In this document: positions 53,640-64,000 of the stretch, one piece after another
How positions within the stretch are numbered: the stretch's first letter is position 1
Layout of the letters: each line of letters opens with the position of its first letter
Assembly: GCF_958295425.1 (NCBI RefSeq)
Contig: NW_026704082.1
Coordinates: forward strand, 174,501 to 238,500
From: Solea solea
Lineage: Eukaryota > Chordata > Actinopteri > Pleuronectiformes > Soleidae
Length of the DNA stretch: 64,000 bases
Reading direction: 5' to 3'
The notes under the pieces: generated by a model
Database searches by the model: none
What the model was told of the DNA's origin: nothing
What the model saw: only the letters and a program-made list of their open reading frames with translations
Made by a program: the position numbers and the translations under genes

Positions 53640-56600
53640 CACAAAACAGACACAAATAGAAAAACACATCCAAACAGTGAAATCATTGGAAAATCACACA
53701 CTGACGGCATATAACTATATCTTATAAGATGTTAACTTCATTTGTGAGGTTTATGTTATGGGACAGTAGAAAATTGATTAAAATCAGAAAACAGTCGATA
53801 CTTGCTGAATGTGCACAACAAAAGACACAAATAGAAAAACACATCCAAACAGTGAAATCATTGCAAAATCAAACACTGAGGGTACAGAAGTATATCTTAT
53901 AAGATGTTAACTTTATTTGTGAGGTTTATGTTATGGGACAGTAGAAAATTTAAAAAAATCAGAAAACAGCCGTATACTTGCTGAATGTGCACAAAACAGA
54001 CACAAATAGAAAAACACATCCAAACAGTGAAATCATTGCAAAATCAAACACTGAAGGCATATAACTATATCTTACAAGATTTTAACTTTATTTGTGAGGT
54101 TTATGTTATGGGACAGTAGAAAATTGAAAAAAATCAGAAAACAGCCGTATACTTGCTGAATGTGCACAAAAACAGACACAAATAGAAAAACACATCCAAA
54201 CAGTGAAATCATTGCAAAATCAAACACTGAAGGCATATAACTATATCTTATAAGATTTTAACTTTATTTGTGAGGTTTATGTTATGGGACAGTAGAAAAT
54301 TGAAAAAAATCAGAAAACAGCCGTATACTTGCTGAATGTGCACAAAAACAGACACAAATAGAAAAACACATCCAAACAGTGAAATCATTGCAAAATCAAA
54401 CACTGAAGGCATATAACTATATCTTATAAGATGTTAACTTTATTTGTGAGGTTTATGTTATGGGACAGTAGAAAATTGAAAAAAATCAGAAAACAGCCGT
54501 ATACTTGCTGAATGTGCACAAAAACAGACACAAATAGAAAAACACATCCAAACAGTGAAATCTTTGCAAAATCAAACACTGAGGTTACAGAAGTATATCT
54601 TATAAGATGTTAACTTTATTTGTGAGGTTTATGTTATGGGACAGTAGAAAATTGAAAAAAATCAGAAAACAGCCGTATACTTGCTGAATGTGCACAAAAC
54701 AGACACAAATAGAAAAACACATCCAAACAGTGAAATCATTGGAAAATCAAACACTGACGGCATATAACTATATCTTATAAGATGTTAACTTCATTTGTGA
54801 GGTTTATGTTATGGGACAGTAGAAAATTGATTAAAATCAGAAAACAGTCGATACTTGCTGAATGTGCACAACAAAAGACACAAATAGAAAAACACATCCA
54901 AACAGTGAAATCATTGCAAAATCAAACACTGAGGGTACAGAAGTATATCTTATAAGATGTTAACTTTATTTGTGAGGTTTATGTTATGGGACAGTAGAAA
55001 ATTTTAAAAAATCAGAAAACAGCCGTATACTTGCTGAATGTGCACAAAACAGACACAAATAGAAAAACACATCCAAACAGTGAAATCATTGCAAAATCAA
55101 ACACTGACGGCATATAACTATATCTTATAAGATGTTAACTTTATTTGTGAGGTTTATGTTATGGGACAGTAGAAAATTGAAAAAAATCAGAAAACAGCCG
55201 TATACTTGCTGAATGTGCACAAAAACAGACACAAATAGAAAAACACATCCAAACAGTGAAATCATTGCAAAATCAAACACTGAGGTTACAGAAGTATATC
55301 TTATAAGATAATAACTTTATTTGTGAGGTTTATGTTATGGGACAGTAGAAAATTGAAAAAAATCAGAAAACAGCCGTATACTTGCTGAATGTCCACAAAC
55401 ACAGACACACATAGAAAAACACATCCAAACTGTGAAATCATTGCAAAATCGAACACTGAAGGCATATAACTATATCTTATAAGATTTTAACTTTATTTGT
55501 GAGGTTTATGTTATGGGACAGTAGAAAATTCAAAAGAATCAGAAAACAGCCGTATACTTGCTGAATGTGCACAAAACAGACACAAATAGAAAAACACATC
55601 CAAACAGTGAAATCATTGCAAGATCAAACACTGAGGGTACAGAAGTATATCTTATAAGATGTTAACTTTATTTGTGAGGTTTATGTTATGGGACATTCGA
55701 AAATTGAAAAAAATCAGAAAACAGCCGTATACTTGCTGAATGTGCACAAAAACAGACACAAATAGAAAAACACATCCAAACAGTGAAATCATTGCAAAAT
55801 CAAACACTGAAGGCATATAACTATATCTTATAAGATTTTAACTTTATTTGTGAGGTTTATGTTATGGGACAGTAGAAAATTGAAAAAAAACAGAAAACAG
55901 CCGTATACTTGCTGAATGTGCACAAAACAGACACAAATAGAAAAACACATCCAAACAGTGAAATCATTGCAAAATCAAACACTGAAGGCATATAACTATA
56001 TCTTACAAGATTTTAACTTTATTTGTGAGGTTTATGTTATGGGACAGTAGAAAATTGAAAAAAATCAGAAAACAGCCGTATACTTGCTGAATGTGCACAA
56101 AAACAGACACAAATAGAAAAACACATCCAAACAGTGAAATCATTGCAAAATCAAACACTGAGGTTACAGAAGTATATCTTATAAGATTTTAACTTTATTT
56201 GTGAGGTTTATGTTATGGGACAGTAGAAAATTGAAAAAAATCAGAAAACAGCCGTATACTTGCTGAATGTGCACAAAACAGACACAAATAGAAAAACACA
56301 TCCAAACAGTGAAATCATTGGAAAATCAAACACTGACGGCATATAACTATATCTTATAAGATGTTAACTTCATTTGTGAGGTTTATGTTATGGGACAGTA
56401 GAAAATTGATTAAAATCAGAAAACAGTCGATACTTGCTGAATGTGCACAACAAAAGACACAAATAGAAAAACACATCCAAACAGTGAAATCATTGCAAAA
56501 TCAAACACTGAGGGTACAGAAGTATATCTTATAAGATGTTAACTTTATTTGTGAGGTTTATGTTATGGGACAGTAGAAAATTGAAAAAAATCAGAAAACA

Positions 56601-59600
56601 GCCGTATACTTGCTGAATGTGCACAAAACAGACACAAATAGAAAAACACATCCAAACAGTGAAATCATTGCAAAATCAAACACTGACGGCATATAACTAT
56701 ATCTTATAAGATGTTAACTTTATTTGTGAGGTTTATGTTATGGGACAGTAGAAAATTTAAAAAAATCAGAAAACAGCCGTATACTTGCTGAATGTGCACA
56801 AAAACAGACACAAATAGAAAAACACATCCAAACAGTGAAATCATTGCAAAATCAAACACTGAGGTTACAGAAGTATATCTTATAAGATGTTAACTTTATT
56901 TGTGAGGTTTGTTATGGGACAGTAGAAAATTGAAATCAATCAGAAAACAGCCGTATACTTGCTGAATGTGCACAAAAACAGACACAAATAGAAAAACACA
57001 TCCAAACAGTGAAATCATTGCAAAATCAAACACTGAGGTTACAGAAGTATATCTTATAAGATGTTAACTTTATTTGTGAGGTTTATGTTATGGGCGAGGA
57101 GAAAATTGAAAAAAATCAGAAAACAGCCGTATACTTGCTGAATGTGCACAAAAACAGACACAAATAGAAAAACACATCCAAACAGTGAAATCATTGCAAA
57201 ATCAAACACTGAGGTTACAGAAGTATATCTTATAAGATTTTAACTTTATTTGTGAGGTTTATGTTATGGGACAGTAGAAAATTGAAAAAAATCAGAAAAC
57301 AGCCGTATACTTGCTGAATGTGCACAAAAACAGACACAAATAGAAAAACACATCCAAACAGTGAAATCATTGCAAAATCAAACACTGAAGGCATATAACT
57401 ATATCTTATAAGATTTTAACTTTATTTGTGAGGTTTATGTTATGGGACAGTAGAAAATTGAAAAAAATCAGAAAACAGCCGTATACTTGCTGAATGCGCA
57501 CAAAAACAGACACAAATAGAAAAACACATCCAAACTGTGAAATCATTGCAAAATCAAACACTGAAGGCATATAACTATATCTTATAAGATGTTAACTTTA
57601 TTTGTGAGGTTTATGTTATGGGACAGTAGAAAATTGAAAAAAATCAGAAAACAGCCGTATACTTGCTGAATGTGCACAAAAACAGACACAAATAGAAAAA
57701 CACATCCAAACAGTGAAATCATTGCAAAATCAAACACTGAGGTTACAGAAGTATATCTTATAAGATGTTAACTTTATTTGTGAGGTTTATGTTATGGGAC
57801 AGTAGAAAATTGAAAAAAATCAGAAAACAGCCGTATACTTGCTGAATGTGCACAAAACAGACACAAATAGAAAAACACATCCAAACAGTGAAATCATTGG
57901 AAAATCACACACTGACGGCATATAACTATATCTTATAAGATGTTAACTTCATTTGTGAGGTTTATGTTATGGGACAGTAGAAAATTGATTAAAATCAGAA
58001 AACAGTCGATACTTGCTGAATGTGCACAACAAAAGACACAAATAGAAAAACACATCCAAACAGTGAAATCATTGCAAAATCAAACACTGAGGGTACAGAA
58101 GTATATCTTATAAGATGTTAACTTTATTTGTGAGGTTTATGTTATGGGACAGTAGAAAATTTAAAAAAATCAGAAAACAGCCGTATACTTGCTGAATGTG
58201 CACAAAACAGACACAAATAGAAAAACACATCCAAACAGTGAAATCATTGCAAAATCAAACACTGACGGCATATAACTATATCTTATAAGATGTTAACTTT
58301 ATTTGTGAGGTTTATGTTATGGGACAGTAGAAAATTGAAAAAAATCAGAAAACAGCCGTATACTTGCTGAATGTGCACAAAAACAGACACAAATAGAAAA
58401 ACACATCCAAACAGTGAAATCATTGCAAAATCAAACACTGAGGTTACAGAAGTATATCTTATAAGATAATAACTTTATTTGTGAGGTTTATGTTATGGGA
58501 CAGTAGAAAATTGAAAAAAATCAGAAAACAGCCGTATACTTGCTGAATGTGCACAAACACAGACACACATAGAAAAACACATCCAAACAGTGAAATCATT
58601 GCAAAATCAAACACTGAAGGCATATAACTATATCTTACAAGATTTTAACTTTATTTGTGAGGTTTATGTTATGGGACAGTAGAAAATTGAAAAAAATCAG
58701 AAAACAGCCGTATACTTGCTGAATGTGCACAAAAACAGACACAAATAGAAAAACACATCCAAACAGTGAAATCATTGCAAAATCAAACACTGAAGGCATA
58801 TAACTATATCTTATAAGATTTTAACTTTATTTGTGAGGTTTATGTTATGGGACAGTAGAAAATTGAAAAAAATCAGAAAACAGCCGTATACTTGCTGAAT
58901 GTGCACAAAAACAGACACAAATAGAAAAACACATCCAAACAGTGAAATCATTGCAAAATCAAACACTGAAGGCATATAACTATATCTTATAAGATGTTAA
59001 CTTTATTTGTGAGGTTTATGTTATGGGACAGTAGAAAATTGAAAAAAATCAGAAAACAGCCGTATACTTGCTGAATGTGCACAAAAACAGACACAAATAG
59101 AAAAACACATCCAAACAGTGAAATCTTTGCAAAATCAAACACTGAGGTTACAGAAGTATATCTTATAAGATGTTAACTTTATTTGTGAGGTTTATGTTAT
59201 GGGACAGTAGAAAATTGAAAAAAATCAGAAAACAGCCGTATACTTGCTGAATGTGCACAAAACAGACACAAATAGAAAAACACATCCAAACAGTGAAATC
59301 ATTGGAAAATCAAACACTGACGGCATATAACTATATCTTATAAGATGTTAACTTCATTTGTGAGGTTTATGTTATGGGACAGTAGAAAATTGATTAAAAT
59401 CAGAAAACAGTCGATACTTGCTGAATGTGCACAACAAAAGACACAAATAGAAAAACACATCCAAACAGTGAAATCATTGCAAAATCAAACACTGAGGGTA
59501 CAGAAGTATATCTTATAAGATGTTAACTTTATTTGTGAGGTTTATGTTATGGGACAGTAGAAAATTTTAAAAAATCAGAAAACAGCCGTATACTTGCTGA

Positions 59601-62360
59601 ATGTGCACAAAACAGACACAAATAGAAAAACACATCCAAACAGTGAAATCATTGCAAAATCAAACACTGACGGCATATAACTATATCTTATAAGATGTTA
59701 ACTTTATTTGTGAGGTTTATGTTATGGGACAGTAGAAAATTGAAAAAAATCAGAAAACAGCCGTATACTTGCTGAATGTGCACAAAAACAGACACAAATA
59801 GAAAAACACATCCAAACAGTGAAATCATTGCAAAATCAAACACTGAGGTTACAGAAGTATATCTTATAAGATAATAACTTTATTTGTGAGGTTTATGTTA
59901 TGGGACAGTAGAAAATTGAAAAAAATCAGAAAACAGCCGTATACTTGCTGAATGTCCACAAACACAGACACACATAGAAAAACACATCCAAACTGTGAAA
60001 TCATTGCAAAATCGAACACTGAAGGCATATAACTATATCTTATAAGATTTTAACTTTATTTGTGAGGTTTATGTTATGGGACAGTAGAAAATTGAAAAAA
60101 ATCAGAAAACAGCCGTATACTTGCTGAATGTGCACAACAAAAGAATAGAAAAACACATCCAAACAGTGAAATCATTGCAAAATCAAACACTGACGGCATA
60201 TAACTATATCTTATAAGATGTTAACTTTATTTGTGAGGTTTATGTTATGGGACAGTAGAAAATTGAAAAAAATCAGAAAACAGCCGTATACTTGCTGAAT
60301 GTGCACAAAAACAGACACAAATAGAAAAACACATCCAAACAGTGAAATCATTGCAAAATCAAACACTGAGGTTACAGAAGTATATCTTATAAGATGTTAA
60401 CTTTATTTGTGAGGTTTCTTATGGGACAGTAGAAAATTGAAAACAATCAGAAAACAGCCGTATACTTGCTGAATGCGCACAAAAACAGACACAAATAGAA
60501 AAACACATCCAAACTGTGAAATCATTGCAAAATCAAACACTGAAGGCATATAACTATATCTTATAAGATGTTAACTTTATTTGTGAGGTTTATGTTATGG
60601 GACAGTAGAAAATTGAAAAAAATCAGAAAACAGCCGTATACTTGCTGAATGTGCACAAAAACAGACACAAATAGAAAAGCACATCCAAACAGTGAAATCA
60701 TAGCAAAATCAAACACTGAGGTTACAGAAGTATATCTTATAAGATGTTAACTTTATTTGTGAGGTTTATGTTATGGGACAGTAGAAAATTGAAAAAAATC
60801 ACAAAACAGCCGTATACTTGCTGAATGTGCACAAAAACAGACACAAATAGAAAAACACATCCAAACAGTGAAATCATTGCAAAATCAAACACTGAGGTTA
60901 CAGAAGTATATCTTATAAGATAATAACTTTATTTGTGAGGTTTATGTTATGGGACAGTAGAAAATTAAAAAAATCAGAAAACAGCCGTATACTTACTGAA
61001 TGTCCACAAACACAGACACACATAGAAAAACACATCCAAACAGTGAAATCATTGCAAAATCAAACACTGAAGGCATATAACTATATCTTATAAGATGTTA
61101 ACTTTATTTGTGAGGTTTATGTTATGCGACAGTAGAAAATTGAAAAAAATCAGAAAACAGCCGTATACTTGCTGAATGTGCACAAAAACAGACACAAATA
61201 GAAAAACACATCCAAACAGTGAAATCATTGCAAAATCAAACACTGAAGGCATATAACTATATCTTACAAGATTTTAACTTTATTTGTGAGGTTTATGTTA
61301 TGGGACAGTAGAAAATTGAAAAAAATCAGAAAACAGCCGTATACTTTCTGAATGTGCACAAAAACAGACACAAATAGAAAAACACATCCAAACAGTGAAA
61401 TCATTGCAAAATCAAACACTGAGGTTACAGAAGTATATCTTATAAGATTTTAACTTTATTTGTGAGGTTTATGTTATGGGACAGTAGAAAATTGAAAAAA
61501 ATCAGAAAACAGCCGTATACTTGCTGAATGCGCACAAAAACAGACACAAATAGAAAAACACATCCAAACTGTGAAATCATTGCAAAATCAAACACTGAAG
61601 GCATATAACTATATCTTATAAGATGTTAACTTTATTTGTGAGGTTTATGTTATGGGACAGTAGAAAATTGAAAAAAATCAGAAAACAGCCGTATACTTGC
61701 TGAATGTGCACAAAAACAGACACAAATAGAAAAGCACATCGAAACAGTAAAATCATTGCAAAATCAAACACTGAGGTTACAGAAGTATATCTTATAAGAT
61801 GTTAACTTTATTTGTGAGGTTTATGTTATGGGACAGTAGAAAATTGAAAAAAATCAGAAAACAGCCGTATACTTGCTGAATGTGCACAAAACAGACACAA
61901 ATAGAAAAACACATCCAAACAGTGAAATCATTGGAAAATCAAACACTGACGGCATATAACTATATCTTATAAGATGTTAACTTCATTTGTGAGGTTTATG
62001 TTATGGGACAGTAGAAAATTGATTAAAATCAGAAAACAGTCGATACTTGCTGAATGTGCACAACAAAAGACACAAATAGAAAAACACATCCAAACAGTGA
62101 AATCATTGCAAAATCAAACACTGAGGGTACAGAAGTATATCTTATAAGATGTTAACTTTATTTGTGAGGTTTATGTTATGGGACAGTAGAAAATTTAAAA
62201 AAATCAGAAAACAGCCGTATACTTGCTGAATGTGCACAAAACAGACACAAATAGAAAAACACATCCAAACAGTGAAATCATTGCAAAATCAAACACTGAC
62301 GGCATATAACTATATCTTATAAGATGTTAACTTTATTTGTGAGGTTTATGTTATGGGACA
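53640..62360 (+). repeat. HOR family marked by gattaaaatc/cagtcgata units
   Basis: A distinctive pair of monomers (attggaaaatc with cttcatttgtg, then gattaaaatc with a two-base-short cagtcgata) occurs six times, with cagtcgata at 53792, 54845, 56424, 58003, 59408 and 62037. Offsets are 4,211 bp (53792 to 58003), 4,563 bp (54845 to 59408, also seen for an aaattttaaaa unit at about 55,000 and 59,563) and 5,613 bp (56424 to 62037, also seen for the gggcgaggag unit at 57092 and 62705). The change from 4,211 to 4,563 is exactly two monomers and falls at 53.95-54.07 kb against 58.2-58.6 kb. Confidence 0.84.
60061..60236 (+). repeat. Degenerate monomer with a 5-bp deletion
   Basis: In this unit the usual acaaaagacacaaatagaaa is shortened to acaaaagaatagaaa at about 60,137-60,151, a loss of five bases. 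The rest of the unit is close to consensus. No other copy with this deletion was seen, so it looks like a private event that has not spread. Confidence 0.75.
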
Positions 62361-64000
62361 GTAGAAAATTGAAAAAAATCAGAAAACAGTCGTATACTTG
62401 CTGAATGTGCACAAAAACAGACACAAATAGAAAAACACATCCAAACAGTGAAATCATTGCAAAATCAAACACTGAGGTTACAGAAGTATATCTTATAAGA
62501 TGTTAACTTTATTTGTGAGGTTTGTTATGGGACAGTAGAAAATTGAAAACAATCAGAAAACAGCCGTATACTTGCTGAATGTGCACAAAAACAGACACAA
62601 ATAGAAAAACACATCCAAACAGTGAAATCATTGCAAAATCAAACACTGAGGTTACAGAAGTATATCTTATAAGATGTTAACTTTATTTGTGAGGTTTATG
62701 TTATGGGCGAGGAGAAAATTGAAAAAAATCAGAAAACAGCCGTATACTTGCTGAATGTGCACAAAACAGACACAAATAGAAAAACACATCCAAACAGTGA
62801 AATCATTGCAAAATCAAACACTGAAGGCATATAACTATATCTCATAAGATTTTAACTTTATTTGTGAGGTTTATGTTATGGGACAGTAGAAAATTGAAAA
62901 AAACCAGAAAACAGCTGTATACTTGCTGAATTCGCACAAAAACAGACACAAATAGAAAAACACATCCAAACAGTGAAATCATTGCAAAATCAAACACTGA
63001 GGTTACAGAAGTATATCTTATAAGATGTTAACTTTATTTATGAGGTTTATGTTACGGGACAATAGAAAATTGAAAAAAAATCAGAAAACAGCCGTATACT
63101 TGCTGAATGTGCACAACAAAAGACACAAATAGAAAAACACATCCAAACAGTGAAATCATTGCAAAATCAAACACTGAAGGCATATAACTATATCTTACAA
63201 GATTTTAACTTTATTTGTGAGGTTTATGTTATGGGACAGTAGAAAATTGAAAAAAATCAGAAAACAGCCGTATACTTGCTGAATGTGCACAAAAACAGAC
63301 ACAAATAGAAAAACACATCCAAACAGTGAAATCATTGCAAAATCAAACACTGAGGTTACAGAAGTATATCTTATAAGATTTTAACTTTATTTGTGAGGTT
63401 TATGTTATGGGACAGTAGAAAATTGAAAAAAATCAGAAAACAGCCGTATACTTGCTGAATGTGCACAAAACAGACACAAATAGAAAAACACATCCAAACA
63501 GTGAAATCATTGCAAAATCAAACACTGAAGGCATATAACTATATCTTATAAGATTTTAACTTTATTTGTGAGGTTTATGTTATGGGACAGTAGAAAATTG
63601 AAAAAAATCAGAAAACAGCCGTATACTTGCTGAATGTGCACAAAACAGACACAAATAGAAAAACACATCCAAACAGTGAAATCATTGCAAAATCAAACAC
63701 TGAAGGCATATAACTATATCTTATAAGATTTTAACTTTATTTGTGAGGTTTATGTTATGGGACAGTAGAAAATTGAAAAAAATCAGAAAACAGCCGTATA
63801 CTTGCTGAATGCGCACAAAAACAGACACAAATAGAAAAACACATCCAAACTGTGAAATCATTGCAAAATCAAACACTGAAGGCATATAACTATATCTTAT
63901 AAGATGTTAACTTTATTTGTGAGGTTTATGTTATGGGACAGTAGAAAATTGAAAAAAATCAGAAAACAGCCGTATACTTGCTGAATGTGCACAAAAACAG

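Larger units (their letters stand above)
32761..64000 (+). repeat. Satellite array, right block (~178 monomers)
   Basis: The same satellite resumes in phase and in the same orientation after the insertion: the first base continues the monomer interrupted at 30720. From about 35.7 kb many units carry cacaaaacag instead of cacaaaaacag, making them 175 bp. From 36.4 kb another class has gtttgttatggg (2-bp loss) together with an extra A in the following A run. The taatggaacag and ttaactgacag unit types that dominate the first 25 kb are missing here apart from one taatggaacag unit at about 33.38 kb. The block therefore has its own homogenisation history. It runs off the right edge of the window. 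No gene, RNA or other element was seen inside it. Confidence 0.98.

Noticed and set aside
60061..60236. Shortened monomer as a boundary or origin of the array
   Set aside because: Only a private 5-bp deletion; units on both sides are normal.
1..64000. CRISPR-like regular repetition
   Set aside because: The whole 176-bp unit repeats without unique spacers; this is a satellite.
1..64000. CENP-B box
   Set aside because: The acggg word in some units lacks the ttcg half at the right distance; no unit fits the motif.

Overview
The window is almost entirely one tandem satellite DNA. A monomer of about 176 bp (roughly 31% GC by hand count of the consensus, and A-rich on the + strand) runs head-to-tail from base 1 to 30720 and from 32761 to 64000. 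That is about 350 copies, all in the same orientation, and both window edges fall inside the array. No protein-coding gene, rRNA, tRNA or CRISPR array could be supported. The only non-satellite DNA is a 2,040-bp insertion at 30721-32760.

Organism: a eukaryote, most likely a teleost and perhaps a cyprinid-like fish. This is an inference from the insertion, which combines a Helentron (Helitron2)-type element with a TATA/GC-box segment in the style of fish Ty3/gypsy LTRs. The satellite itself could not be assigned to a named family from memory. Its length (close to one nucleosome repeat), AT richness, short dyad symmetries and higher-order repeat (HOR) organisation fit centromeric or pericentromeric DNA, but nothing in the sequence proves that.

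Layout. (1) 1-25.4 kb: monomer types alternate in a roughly three-monomer cycle (taatggaacag, ttaactgacag, ttatgggacag) inside very long HOR units. Blocks recur at offsets of 6,692, 7,044, 10,565/10,740 and 16,729 bp. (2) 25.4-38 kb: a more mixed zone with short local duplications (352, 704, 1,407 and 2,819 bp), which contains the insertion. (3) 38-53 kb: 875-bp and 2,631-bp HORs built from monomers with a one-base-shorter cacaaaacag module and a gtttgttatggg junction. (4) 53.6-62.3 kb: a third HOR family marked by gattaaaatc/cagtcgata monomers, at offsets of 4,211, 4,563 and 5,613 bp.

The insertion reads as a non-autonomous Helentron on the minus strand. It starts TTAG, ends CTAG, has a 23-nt 3' hairpin nine bases from the end, and carries asymmetric terminal inverted repeats. 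It sits between two A residues (T/T on its own strand) with no target-site duplication. Joining its flanks restores a perfect monomer, and an uninterrupted copy of the same monomer, with a shared private mutation, lies at 35.49-35.66 kb. The element contains an LTR-like promoter segment, a possible G-quadruplex and several strong palindromes, but no Rep/helicase reading frame.
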